From an uncultured Paracoccaceae bacterium (GTDB taxonomy: Bacteria > Pseudomonadota > Alphaproteobacteria > Rhodobacterales > Rhodobacteraceae): a stretch of DNA of 64,000 bases. Below, piece after piece: positions 1-8,921 of this stretch. A program made the translations under genes and the position numbers. The notes under the pieces are model-generated. The model made no database searches, was not told where the DNA came from, and was given only the letters and a program-made list of their open reading frames with translations. Numbering within the stretch: position 1 is the first letter of the stretch; the number at the start of each line of letters is the position of its first letter. The stretch spans positions 124,001 through 188,000 of the forward strand of contig CANKZJ010000004.1 in the NCBI GenBank assembly GCA_947488605.1, written 5' to 3'.

Positions 1-1
1 G

Positions 2-880
2 CGCCCTCACGATGTACGTGTGCCGGGGCATCTTGTTGACTGCGTGGTGGTTGACCCGGACCAGAAACAAACGACCCAGACCGACTATGACCCCGCTATT
101 TCTGGCCAAGTGATGCGTCCTTGGGACAGCTTTAACCATGCGGAACATGGTATCGAAAAGGTCATCGCACGCCGTGCCGCACAGGAGTTGCGCCAAGGCA
201 TGACTGCGAATTTGGGCTTTGGTATCAGCGCTATGGTACCCCGCATACTGTTAGAAGAAGGTCACCGCGATGCAGTGACGTGGGCCATTGAACAAGGCGC
301 CGTTGGCGGCGTCCCATTGACTGGTTTCGCCTTTGGGTGCGCGTCAAACGCCGATGCGTTTGTGCCAGCCCCACAGCAGTTCATTTACTTTCAAGGTGGT
401 GGGTTTGACGTGTCATTCTTGTCCTTCATGGAAGTCGACGTCCAAGGCAATGTGAATGTCTCTAAGTTAGGCAAGAAGCCATATCTCACTGCGGGGTGTG
501 GTGGGTTTGTCGATATTACATCCAGCGCAAAGAACATTGTTTTCTCAGGTTGGTTTGAAGCTGGTGCAAAAATCGACATGGACGAGAACGGGATCAAAGT
601 GACAGCGCCCGGCAAATTCACAAAGATGGTTGATGAGGTCGAACATGTGACCTTCTCCGGCCGTCGTGCCCGAGAACAGGGCCAGAACGTCATCTATGTC
701 ACCGAGCGTTGTGTGATCCGCGCAACCGACAAAGGGCTGATTGCAACAGAGATCATGCCCGGCATTGATCCACAGGCGCATATTGTAGGCCCTTCGGCGG
801 GCCGTGTTCAGATCGCCGAAAACGCCGTTCAAATGTCTAAGACCCTTCTGGGTAAAGCGCCAATGGGGTTGGTATTATGA
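2..880 (+). CDS. CoA-transferase, single-chain family I type (5'-truncated by window edge)
   Basis: C-terminal part of an acyl-CoA:carboxylate CoA-transferase of the propionate CoA-transferase/YdiF kind, which moves CoA between short acyl-CoAs and free acids. The frame is open back to base 2 with family-like residues ahead of the GTG at 20, so the gene begins outside the window; about 293 residues are visible, while the family is usually 500-650. The catalytic-glutamate loop is visible as EQGAVGGVP, and a later glycine-rich CGGFVDIT segment also fits. It ends in an ATGA overlap with the next gene, which implies translational coupling. With the hydratase and dehydrogenase behind it, it suggests activation and oxidation of a small organic acid; the substrate cannot be told. 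Confidence 0.85.
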   Translation, partial: RPHDVRVPGHLVDCVVVDPDQKQTTQTDYDPAISGQVMRPWDSFNHAEHGIEKVIARRAAQELRQGMTANLGFGISAMVPRILLEEGHRDAVTWAIEQGAVGGVPLTGFAFGCASNADAFVPAPQQFIYFQGGGFDVSFLSFMEVDVQGNVNVSKLGKKPYLTAGCGGFVDITSSAKNIVFSGWFEAGAKIDMDENGIKVTAPGKFTKMVDEVEHVTFSGRRAREQGQNVIYVTERCVIRATDKGLIATEIMPGIDPQAHIVGPSAGRVQIAENAVQMSKTLLGKAPMGLVL

Positions 881-1644
881 GCGAGGTCATTCGCACATAT
901 GAAGGCAACGCCGCCGTCCTGACTTTGCATAATGAGGGCAAGTTGAACGCGTTGACCGCAGGCATGCTGCGTCAGCTCGAAAGCTACCTCGCCGAGATCG
1001 AGCATCGCTCTCAAGTGCGCTGTGTCATCTTGACCGGTGCGGGTTCCAAGGCGTTTTGTTGTGGCGCGGATATCGCGGAATGGGGCGCGCTTGGTCCTGC
1101 TGAATTTGCCAGGACTTGGGTGCGCGATGGCCACCGTGTCTTTGATCGCCTCGCCCGGTTCAGCAAACCGACCATAGGTGCGATTAATGGTCATGCATTT
1201 GGTGGCGGCCTAGAGCTGGCAGCGTGTTGTGATATCCGCATTTTTGCCGATAATGCGCGGCTTGCGTTGCCTGAAGCCAAGGTTGGCATCGTGCCTGGTT
1301 GGTCAGGAACACAACGACTTGCCCGCTTGATCCCCGAGCCTGTGCTTAAGGAAATGGCGCTCTTTGGTCGCCAGATTAGCGCAGAACGCGCCTTGCAACT
1401 TGGCTTTGTGAACGACCTCTCCGATGACACTATGACCTCAGCCCACGATATTGCTGCATCACTTGGCGCGGTCTCACCCCGCGCCAATGAAATCGCCAAA
1501 GCAATGATCCACGGTGCCGTCGGAGAGGACCGCAGCGCCGCGATCGAGGCATTAGGCAGTGCTGCTGCGGCTGCAAGTTCAGATCGCAATGAGGGTGTGC
1601 AGGCTTTCCTTGAAAAACGTAAACCAGAATTTGATGGACACTGA
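877..1644 (+). CDS. Enoyl-CoA hydratase/isomerase family protein
   Basis: Crotonase-fold protein of 255 residues, the normal size. The oxyanion-hole segment CGADIAEW lies near residues 65-72, and NGHAFGGGLELA forms the second CoA-binding loop. Both glutamates expected of a true hydratase appear to be present, one in LPEAKVGIVPG and one about 20 residues later in the VLKEMALFG segment, so hydratase activity is plausible, though crotonases also act as isomerases, hydrolases or lyases. The start ATG overlaps the stop of the CoA-transferase (ATGA) and the end overlaps the aldehyde dehydrogenase start, so it is part of one operon. Confidence 0.88.
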   Translation: MSEVIRTYEGNAAVLTLHNEGKLNALTAGMLRQLESYLAEIEHRSQVRCVILTGAGSKAFCCGADIAEWGALGPAEFARTWVRDGHRVFDRLARFSKPTIGAINGHAFGGGLELAACCDIRIFADNARLALPEAKVGIVPGWSGTQRLARLIPEPVLKEMALFGRQISAERALQLGFVNDLSDDTMTSAHDIAASLGAVSPRANEIAKAMIHGAVGEDRSAAIEALGSAAAAASSDRNEGVQAFLEKRKPEFDGH

Positions 1645-3169
1645 ACGAATGAAAGATCTCACTATCAACACGGCTATCGATTTTGAGTTGCCGCCCGTTT
1701 TCGAGGGTCGGCACCTGATTGATGGCACATGGGTCGAAAGCTCAGACAGGTTTGACCGCATCTCTCCCTCCCACGGGACGGTGGTCAGTACGTCGGCGCG
1801 CGGCGGCGAGGCGGAAACCAACGCCGCCATCGCGGCCGCACGTCGCGCATTTGATGCAGGTATCTGGAGCCGTATTTCAGGCAAAGCCCGCGCGACTATA
1901 TTGTTGAAAGTCGCAGATCTGATCGAGGCCAATGTTGAGCGGATCGCACTCTTGGAAACGCTCGAAAGCGGAAAGCCGATTGGCCAATCGCGCGGTGAAG
2001 TTGGCGGCGCGGCTGATCTGTGGCGCTATGCGGCATCGCTTGCGCGGACGTCGCACGGTGACAGCCACAACACGTTGGGCGAAGATATGCTGGGCGTCGT
2101 TTTGAAGGAACCAATCGGGGTGGTGTCGGTCATCACGCCTTGGAATTTTCCATTTTGGATTTTGAGCCAAAAGCTACCTTTTGCGTTAGCCGCAGGTTGC
2201 ACAGTTGTTGTGAAACCGTCCGAGATGACGCCATCGTCGACCGTCATGATGGGTGAATTACTGCTTGAGGCTGGATTGCCCGCAGGCGTGTGCAACATCG
2301 TACTCGGTTACGGCGATCCAGTTGGCAGCTTGATGTCGTCGCACGAAGACGTCCATGTGGTCACGTTCACAGGCTCCACTGCGGTGGGTAAGCTAATCAC
2401 GCAGGCTGCATCTGGGACACTCAAGAAGGTCGCATTGGAACTGGGTGGTAAGAACCCACAAGTGATTTTTCCCGATGCTGATCTGGATGATGCAGCAGAT
2501 GCTGTCACGTTTGGCGTCTACTTCAACGTGGGCCAATGCTGTAACTCTTCCAGCCGGATCATTGTCCATGAAGACATCGCCGAGGATTTTGTCGCACGCG
2601 TTGTGGCGCTTTCCAAACTGGTGAAGTTTGGTGATCCTATGGATCCTGACACGCAAGTCGGGGCCATCGTCACGCCGGAACACAATGCAAAGATCGATAG
2701 CTATGTGCAGGCCGCGGTTGCCGAAGGAGCCACGCTTGCGCTGGGTGGTGGTGTTATGCAAGTCGCGGGTCTCGGCGATCAATTCTATCAGCCTACGATC
2801 GTCACAAATGTCAGCCCCGGCATGGCAATTGCACAAGAAGAGGTCTTTGGCCCGGTCCTTACCGTCCTGACATTCCGCACGCTCGATGAAGCGATAGCCA
2901 TCACCAACGATAGCGATTTTGGCCTGTCCGCAGGTGTGTGGAGCGAGGATGTTCACACCTGCCTTGAATTTGGTCGCAGAGCGCAAGCAGGCACGGTTTG
3001 GGCAAACACATGGATGGATGGCTATCCCGAGCTTGCGTTTGGAGGGGTCAAACAATCGGGCCAAGGCCGCGAAATCGGATCTTACGGATTTGACGAATTT
3101 CTTGAGGTGAAATCACTGGTGATGCGCGTCGGGCGCAGCCGGACACCTTGGGTTCAGGCTGGCACCTAA
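1634..3169 (+). CDS. NAD(P)-dependent aldehyde dehydrogenase
   Basis: Aldehyde dehydrogenase superfamily enzyme (about 511 residues) that oxidises an aldehyde to an acid with NAD(P)+. Visible motifs are the cofactor-site FTGSTAVGK, the catalytic-glutamate motif ELGGKNPQ, the catalytic cysteine in [10 protein letters not shown] and the C-terminal [12 protein letters not shown] block. Two starts are possible: ATG 1634, which overlaps the previous gene by 11 bp, or ATG 1649 just after its stop; neither has a strong ribosome site. It resembles betaine-aldehyde or gamma-glutamyl-aminobutyraldehyde dehydrogenases, but the substrate is not determinable. The transporter gene follows after 41 bp, so co-transcription is likely. 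Confidence 0.92.
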   Translation: MDTERMKDLTINTAIDFELPPVFEGRHLIDGTWVESSDRFDRISPSHGTVVSTSARGGEAETNAAIAAARRAFDAGIWSRISGKARATILLKVADLIEANVERIALLETLESGKPIGQSRGEVGGAADLWRYAASLARTSHGDSHNTLGEDMLGVVLKEPIGVVSVITPWNFPFWILSQKLPFALAAGCTVVVKPSEMTPSSTVMMGELLLEAGLPAGVCNIVLGYGDPVGSLMSSHEDVHVVTFTGSTAVGKLITQAASGTLKKVALELGGKNPQVIFPDADLDDAADAVTFGVYFNVGQCCNSSSRIIVHEDIAEDFVARVVALSKLVKFGDPMDPDTQVGAIVTPEHNAKIDSYVQAAVAEGATLALGGGVMQVAGLGDQFYQPTIVTNVSPGMAIAQEEVFGPVLTVLTFRTLDEAIAITNDSDFGLSAGVWSEDVHTCLEFGRRAQAGTVWANTWMDGYPELAFGGVKQSGQGREIGSYGFDEFLEVKSLVMRVGRSRTPWVQAGT

Positions 3170-3210
3170 AACGGGCTGGTCAATACTTAACGCAAACTGG
3201 GAGGAAACCT

Positions 3211-4461
3211 ATGCGTTCGTTTCTAAATACAAAGACTGCCATTGCACTGGCGTTGACCGTCGGTGCCACAACTGCACACGCCGAAGATGTCGAGGTCCTG
3301 CACTGGTGGACTTCGGGTGGTGAAGCCGCCGCGCTGAACGTTCTAAAGGATGATCTTGAAGGGCAAGGCATCGGCTGGACAGACATGCCCGTCGCTGGTG
3401 GCGGTGGTGAGCAGGCGATGACCGTGCTGCGCGCTCGCGTCACAGCTGGCAATGCGCCCACAGCGGTTCAGGGTCTTGGCTTTGATATCATTGACTGGGC
3501 AAACCAAGGCTCGCTCGCGAACCTGAATGACGTTGCCGCCGCTGAAGGCTGGGACGCTGTTGTTCCGGCAGCTTTGCAGCAGTTTGCAAAGGTTGATGGC
3601 GCATGGGTTTCTGCCCCTGTCAACGTTCACTCGACGAACTGGGTTTGGGCGAACAAGCAGGTCTTGGATGCCAACGGCATTGCAGCGCCAACAACTTGGG
3701 AAGAATTCACAGCCGCACTTGATACGCTAAAGGCCGCTGGAATTACGCCAATTGCGCACGGTGGTCAGGCTTGGCAGGACACAACAGTATTCGATGCTGT
3801 TGCGATGTCTGTTCTGGGGATTGACGGCTACCGGTCTGCTTTCATTGATCTTGATGAAAGTGTGCTTGGTGGCGATGAAATGGTCGAAGCGTTTGACCGT
3901 ATGGCTGTGATCCGAGCCAATGTTGACGACAACTTCTCTGGTCGTGACTGGAACCTTGCAACGGCAATGGTCATCAACGGCGAAGCTGGTTTTCAGATGA
4001 TGGGCGACTGGGCGAAGGGCGAATTCCTGAACGCAGGCAAAGTGCCAGGCGAAGACTTCCTTTGCTTCCGTTTCCCGGGCACACAGGAGCAAGTGACGTT
4101 CAACGCCGACCAGTTCATGATGTTTGACCAAAGCGGTGAAGTCTCACCCGAGCAAGCAGCATTGGCCTCTGCCATTCTGTCACCGTCGTTCCAGTCTGCG
4201 TTCAATGTGGTCAAAGGATCCGTTCCGGCACGTACAGATGTGTCAGACGAAGCCTTTGATGCTTGCGGTAAGCAGGGCATGGCCGATTTGGCTGCTGCGG
4301 CAGCCTCAGACAACCTTGTAGGCTCCGTGGCCCACGGTCACGCGAACCCAGCATCGGTAAAGAATGCGATCTTCGATGTCGTCACCGCGCACTTCAACGG
4401 TGAATACGACAGTGCAACCGCAGCCGCAGAGCTTGTGGATGCGGTTTCTATCGCAAAGTAA
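3211..4461 (+). CDS. Glucose-type sugar ABC transporter substrate-binding protein (GtsA-like)
   Basis: Periplasmic family 1 solute-binding protein, 416 residues from ATG 3211, preceded by a good GGGAGGA ribosome site. The first 25 residues form a signal peptide ending THA-E. The mature start [13 protein letters not shown], then [13 protein letters not shown] and [10 protein letters not shown], closely match my memory of the Pseudomonas glucose-binding protein GtsA, so glucose or a similar aldose is the best guess for ligand. It opens a complete importer: two permeases and an ATPase follow in order. A stem-loop lies just after its stop, which fits extra expression of the binding protein over the membrane parts. 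Confidence 0.9.
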   Translation: MRSFLNTKTAIALALTVGATTAHAEDVEVLHWWTSGGEAAALNVLKDDLEGQGIGWTDMPVAGGGGEQAMTVLRARVTAGNAPTAVQGLGFDIIDWANQGSLANLNDVAAAEGWDAVVPAALQQFAKVDGAWVSAPVNVHSTNWVWANKQVLDANGIAAPTTWEEFTAALDTLKAAGITPIAHGGQAWQDTTVFDAVAMSVLGIDGYRSAFIDLDESVLGGDEMVEAFDRMAVIRANVDDNFSGRDWNLATAMVINGEAGFQMMGDWAKGEFLNAGKVPGEDFLCFRFPGTQEQVTFNADQFMMFDQSGEVSPEQAALASAILSPSFQSAFNVVKGSVPARTDVSDEAFDACGKQGMADLAAAAASDNLVGSVAHGHANPASVKNAIFDVVTAHFNGEYDSATAAAELVDAVSIAK

Positions 4462-4475
4462 CCACCACTCCGGCC

Positions 4476-4508
4476 CCGGCGAGGCGACGCATGTCGTCGG
4501 CCCGCCGG
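4476..4508 (+). other. Intergenic stem-loop after the binding-protein gene
   Basis: An outer 6-bp stem (CCGGCG at 4476-4481 with CGCCGG at 4503-4508) encloses an inner 5-bp stem (CGACG/CGTCG) with an ATGT-type loop. There is no T-run after it, so it is not a standard terminator. Its place between a binding-protein gene and its permease genes is typical of hairpins that protect the upstream mRNA or cause partial termination, as known for malE-malF. Confidence 0.55.
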
Positions 4509-4548
4509 TTCTGATAATGCAACCACTTCAAAGTGAGGAGGTGGCGTG

Positions 4549-5442
4549 ATGGCCATGCAAGCCAACGCCGATTTCAAAACAAAGCTTCAGATTTGGTTGC
4601 CCAAGCTTGTCTTGTCGCCCTCGGTCGCTTTGATGGTGGTGTTCGTCTACGGGTTCATCATCTTTTCGGTGTACCTGTCATTCACTGACAGCCGCCTATT
4701 GCCGTCCTATGGCTGGGTCGGACTGGAGAATTATTCCAAGCTTTGGCGGCTGAGCCATTGGGAAACCTCTATCACGAACATGGGCATTTTTGCCTTTCTC
4801 TACATCGGAATTTGCACAGTTCTCGGCCTGAGTTTAGCGATCTTTCTGGATCAAAAAATCCGCGCTGAAGGGGTGCTGCGTACAATCTACCTTTATCCTA
4901 TGGCGCTGAGTTTCATTGTCACAGGCACCGCTTGGAAGTGGTTTCTTGATCCTGGCATCGGCCTAGAGAACGTGATGCAAAGCTGGGGTTGGACCAGTTT
5001 TGAATTTGACTGGATCAAGAATAGCGATTTCGCAATTTACACAGTTGTCCTCGCCGCTGTTTGGCAAACCAGTGGGTTTGTTATGGCGATGTTTCTTGCG
5101 GGATTGCGCGGGATCGACAATGAAATTCTGAAGGCCGCCCAGATGGATGGGGCCTCGAATTGGAACCTGTATCGCCGGATCATTATTCCGCAGCTTCGCC
5201 CCGCGTTTCTGTCCGCCTTTGTGATCCTTAGCCACCTTGCGATTAAGACGTTCGATCTTGTCATCGCCCTGACAGGTGGCGGGCCGGGTCGGGCGACAGA
5301 ATTGCCTGCGACCTTCATGTATTCCTACACCTTCAGCCGCAATCAGATGGGCATCGGCGCGGCCTCGGCGACGATCATGTTGATGACGATCGCGGCAATC
5401 ATGATCCCATATCTTTATGCTGAATTGCGGGAGAAAAAATAA
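4549..5442 (+). CDS. Sugar ABC transporter permease (MalF/UgpA type)
   Basis: Inner-membrane permease of 297 residues with about six hydrophobic segments. The first is near residues 20-42, and the cytoplasmic EAA loop, which contacts the ATPase, is visible around AAQMDGASNWNLYRRIIIP. ATG 4549 is preferred over the adjacent GTG 4546 because GAGGAGGT at 4536-4543 sits 5 nt upstream. The stop overlaps the next permease start (TAATG). It pairs with the following permease to form the channel of the GtsA-like importer. Confidence 0.92.
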   Translation: MAMQANADFKTKLQIWLPKLVLSPSVALMVVFVYGFIIFSVYLSFTDSRLLPSYGWVGLENYSKLWRLSHWETSITNMGIFAFLYIGICTVLGLSLAIFLDQKIRAEGVLRTIYLYPMALSFIVTGTAWKWFLDPGIGLENVMQSWGWTSFEFDWIKNSDFAIYTVVLAAVWQTSGFVMAMFLAGLRGIDNEILKAAQMDGASNWNLYRRIIIPQLRPAFLSAFVILSHLAIKTFDLVIALTGGGPGRATELPATFMYSYTFSRNQMGIGAASATIMLMTIAAIMIPYLYAELREKK

Positions 5443-6323
5443 TGTCTGTCGCAACCCAAGATACTGCCATTCGCACCGGGCGCGTCGTGCGCACCTTGAT
5501 CTATCTTGTACTGCTGCTGTTCGCTCTGTTTTACATGCTGCCGCTTTATGTGATGGTTGTGAACTCGGTCAAACCGCTGGATGAAATCACCGGGGGCGGC
5601 ATGATGAACTTGCCACAAGTCTGGACGTTTGAGCCATGGCTCAAAGCTTGGTCATCCGCCCAGATTGGGGTCGAGCCGACGGGCCTGTCGCCATATTTCT
5701 GGAATTCAATCAAGATGGTGGTGCCCGCGGTTGCGATCTCGACCGTTCTGGGTGCGCTGAACGGCTACGTGCTCACAAAATGGCGGTTCAAGTATGACAC
5801 GATCCTGTTCGGTCTGATGCTCTTTGCCTGCTTTATCCCATTCCAGATCGTGCTGATCCCAATGGCGCGGATGCTGGGTTTGATGGGTATGGCAGGGTCA
5901 ACAAGCGGGCTGGTTCTGGTCCATGTGGTTTACGGGATCGGGTTCACGACTCTCTATTTCCGCAACTACTATGCCGTTTTCCCAACTGAACTGGTGCGGG
6001 CCGCACAAATCGACGGGGCCGGGTTCTTTCAGATATTCTGGCGCATCCTGCTGCCCTCATCGGGGCCAATTGCCGTCGTCTCTATCATCTGGCAATTCAC
6101 TAACATCTGGAACGATTTCTTGTTTGGCGCGTCCTTTGCGGGCGCAGACAGCCAACCAATGACGGTCGCCTTAAACAATCTCGTTCAGGCCAGCCACGGC
6201 GTGAAAGAATACAATGTTCACTTTGCTGGCGCGATCTTGGCCGCACTTCCCACACTCCTCGTATACATCGTCGCGGGCCGCTATTTTGTGCGCGGTTTGA
6301 TGGCTGGCAGCGTAAAGGGCTAA
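5442..6323 (+). CDS. Sugar ABC transporter permease (MalG/UgpE type)
   Basis: Second inner-membrane permease of the importer, 293 residues. It has an N-terminal membrane helix near residues 18-40, further helices through the chain and the EAA loop AAQIDGAGFFQIFWRILLP. The C-terminus RYFVRGLMAGSVKG is the usual end of MalG/UgpE-type subunits. It starts inside the stop of the first permease and ends 4 bp before the ATPase gene, so the three are made from one message. Confidence 0.92.
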   Translation: MSVATQDTAIRTGRVVRTLIYLVLLLFALFYMLPLYVMVVNSVKPLDEITGGGMMNLPQVWTFEPWLKAWSSAQIGVEPTGLSPYFWNSIKMVVPAVAISTVLGALNGYVLTKWRFKYDTILFGLMLFACFIPFQIVLIPMARMLGLMGMAGSTSGLVLVHVVYGIGFTTLYFRNYYAVFPTELVRAAQIDGAGFFQIFWRILLPSSGPIAVVSIIWQFTNIWNDFLFGASFAGADSQPMTVALNNLVQASHGVKEYNVHFAGAILAALPTLLVYIVAGRYFVRGLMAGSVKG

Positions 6324-6327
6324 CACC

Positions 6328-7440
6328 ATGGGCTTTCTCGATATTGACAACACAACCAAGTCCTATGGCGCCGTAGAGGTTCTCCATAAGATCGACATTT
6401 CCGTGGAAGAGGGCGAGTTTCTTGTGCTGGTCGGCCCGTCCGGTTGCGGAAAATCGACGCTGCTGAATATGATCGCGGGGCTAGAGGAAATCACCAGTGG
6501 TGAAATCCGCATCAAGGATGCCACGATGAACGGGGTGCACGCGTCCAAGCGCAACATCGCAATGGTGTTCCAGTCTTACGCGCTTTACCCCAACATGACC
6601 GTGGGCAAGAACATCACCTTCGGGCTTGAGATGCACGGCGTGCCTAAACCAGAGCGCGACAACGCGATGAACGATGTCGCCAAGCTTTTGCAGATTGAGC
6701 AATTGCTAGATCGCAAGCCGGGCGCATTGTCCGGTGGTCAACGCCAGCGCGTCGCAATGGGCCGCGCACTGGTCCGTAATCCTGATGTGTTCTTGTTTGA
6801 CGAACCACTGTCGAACCTTGATGCCAAGTTGCGTGTCGATATGCGCACCGAGATCAAGAAGCTGCACCAAAAGTTGGGTACAACCATCGTTTACGTGACC
6901 CATGACCAGATCGAGGCGATGACCCTGTCCACTCGTATCGCTGTGATGAATGGCGGCTATGTTCAGCAGTTGGGCACCCCGCAAGAAATCTACGACACAC
7001 CCGCGAATATCTTTGTGGCGACCTTTATGGGATCGCCTGCGATGAACGTGTTGCCTGCAAAGGTGGCGATAGAGAACGGCAAGCCTACAGCACAAGTCGC
7101 CCTGCATGACGGGTCGCTGACATCGCTGCCTTTCAGTCAGGACAATATGGCTGATTGGGCAGGCAAGGACATCTTGCTGGGCATTCGCCCTGAGACGATC
7201 ACGGACGAAGATGCAGCAGATCGCAAATCAACCAATATCGCGCATATGACGAACCGGATCATTGTGACGGAGCCTGCGGGATCAGACACGTTTGTCACTA
7301 TGGAAATGGGCGGCAAGGATGTGATCGCGCGGATGCGGTCGGATGCCGAAGTGCAGGCCGGCGCGGACTTTAGCTTTGCTGTGAATATGGAAAAAGCTGT
7401 CGCCTTTGATCCTGAAACAGAAACCCGCATTGTGCCGTGA
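6328..7440 (+). CDS. ABC transporter ATP-binding protein (MalK/UgpC type)
   Basis: Cytoplasmic ATPase of the sugar importer, 370 residues. Walker A GPSGCGKST is at about residues 36-44, the signature LSGGQRQR near 135, Walker B FLFDEPLSNLD near 155, and the switch histidine in THDQIEAMT. A C-terminal TOBE/OB domain of about 130 residues marks it as a MalK/UgpC-type subunit, which can be a regulatory site. Its stop overlaps the next gene (TGATG), so the oxidoreductases downstream are probably made together with the transporter. Confidence 0.94.
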   Translation: MGFLDIDNTTKSYGAVEVLHKIDISVEEGEFLVLVGPSGCGKSTLLNMIAGLEEITSGEIRIKDATMNGVHASKRNIAMVFQSYALYPNMTVGKNITFGLEMHGVPKPERDNAMNDVAKLLQIEQLLDRKPGALSGGQRQRVAMGRALVRNPDVFLFDEPLSNLDAKLRVDMRTEIKKLHQKLGTTIVYVTHDQIEAMTLSTRIAVMNGGYVQQLGTPQEIYDTPANIFVATFMGSPAMNVLPAKVAIENGKPTAQVALHDGSLTSLPFSQDNMADWAGKDILLGIRPETITDEDAADRKSTNIAHMTNRIIVTEPAGSDTFVTMEMGGKDVIARMRSDAEVQAGADFSFAVNMEKAVAFDPETETRIVP

Positions 7441-8921
7441 TGCAGCCCGATGTTGTCATCATCGGCTCTGGCATGGGAGGGGCCACGCTGGCCGCGGCAC
7501 TGGCCCCGACGGGGCGACGTATTTTGATCTTGGAGCGGGGAGAGCACTTGCAACCCTCGCCGCGTGACCGAGATGCGCAAGCGATCTTTGGTGATGGTGC
7601 TTTTCGACCAAATGAACAGTGGCTGGATGGTCAGGACGTCTCCTTCAATCCGGGCAATTACTACAATGTGGGCGGCAATTCGAAGTTCTACGGCGCGGCT
7701 CTGATCCGCTACCGCGCTGCGGACTTTGACCCAATCGTCCATCAAGGCGGAACAACACCTGGTTGGCCGATCAGTTATGATGACCTCGCCGATGACTATC
7801 AGGCGGCAGAGGCGCTTTATGCTGTGCGCGGCACATTGGGTGAGGATCCGACAGAGCCGCCTCATGCTGCCGACTATCCACACGGTCCGGTCCCCGATGA
7901 GGCTGATATTGCCGATCTACGAGCGCGGCTAACACAGGCAGGGCTACGACCCTGCACGATCCCGCTTGGCGTTGATTTGGACCGTTGGCTGATGGCAGGG
8001 CAAACGACGTGGGATGCGTATCCCAACACTTGCGGTGGCAAAATGGACGCTGAGAGCTGTGGTTTGGCCACAGCATTGGCATATGACAACGTCACTCTGA
8101 AAACTGGCTGTCTTGTGAATAGGCTGGTCAGTGATGCCAGTGGGCGGATCACAGGTCTGCGCTATGAAATGGACGGGCAGGGGGCCAGTCTCACGGCCCC
8201 GATTATTGTCTTAGCTGCGGGCGCAGTTCAATCTGCGGCGCTGTTGTTAGCCTCCGCAAATGACAATTGTCCCACGGGGCTTGCGAACCACTCTGATCAA
8301 GTGGGCCGCAACTTCATGAACCACAACTGTTCAGCTGTTTTGGCGCTGCATCCGCTGCGGCGCAATCGTGCAATCTATCAAAAGACGTTGATGTTGAACG
8401 ACTTCTACCAAGATCCACCATTGGGGAATGTGCAGATGCTGGGCAAGATTACCGGTCCAATTCTGGCGGCTCAAACGAAACTGCCTGCATGGGGAGCAGG
8501 TCTGATCGCGGCGCGCAGTTTTGACTTTTACGCCATGTCCGAGGATTTGCCCAACCCCGACAGTCGGGTGACATTGCAGGACGGCCAGATAAAGTTGGAT
8601 TGGAGGCGTTCAAACTGGGACGCGCATTTGCAATTGGTTCGTAGCTTAAAAAGCGCCCTGAAGCGTGCTGGATTCCCTATCGTTTTGTCGCGTGCTTTTG
8701 ATCGCCGCACACCGTCGCACCAATGTGGTACAGCGCGGATGGGCGCAGATCCAAAGACCAGTGTTGTCGACACGTTCTGCCGGAGCCATGATCACAAGAA
8801 CCTCTTTATCGTCGATGCCTCGGTTCTGCCGACATCGGCGGCCGTGAACCCGGCCTTGACCATCGCGGCACTCGCGTTGCGGGCAGGTCGCCATATCGCC
8901 CGGACGGAGTTCGCCGCATGA
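7440..8921 (+). CDS. GMC family FAD-dependent oxidoreductase
   Basis: Flavoenzyme of about 493 residues. The N-terminal FAD-binding GSGMGGATLAAAL motif is followed by a glutamate-ending second strand (ILERGEH). The C-terminal GMC signature SHQCGTARMG contains the likely catalytic histidine, and AVNPALT a partner asparagine. No signal peptide is seen, so it is probably cytoplasmic. Short overlaps with both neighbours (GTG 7437 or ATG 7440 as start; ATGA at the end) couple it to the transporter and to a second GMC enzyme. Family members oxidise alcohols or sugar hydroxyls; here a sugar substrate is inferred from context. Confidence 0.85.
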   Translation: MQPDVVIIGSGMGGATLAAALAPTGRRILILERGEHLQPSPRDRDAQAIFGDGAFRPNEQWLDGQDVSFNPGNYYNVGGNSKFYGAALIRYRAADFDPIVHQGGTTPGWPISYDDLADDYQAAEALYAVRGTLGEDPTEPPHAADYPHGPVPDEADIADLRARLTQAGLRPCTIPLGVDLDRWLMAGQTTWDAYPNTCGGKMDAESCGLATALAYDNVTLKTGCLVNRLVSDASGRITGLRYEMDGQGASLTAPIIVLAAGAVQSAALLLASANDNCPTGLANHSDQVGRNFMNHNCSAVLALHPLRRNRAIYQKTLMLNDFYQDPPLGNVQMLGKITGPILAAQTKLPAWGAGLIAARSFDFYAMSEDLPNPDSRVTLQDGQIKLDWRRSNWDAHLQLVRSLKSALKRAGFPIVLSRAFDRRTPSHQCGTARMGADPKTSVVDTFCRSHDHKNLFIVDASVLPTSAAVNPALTIAALALRAGRHIARTEFAA

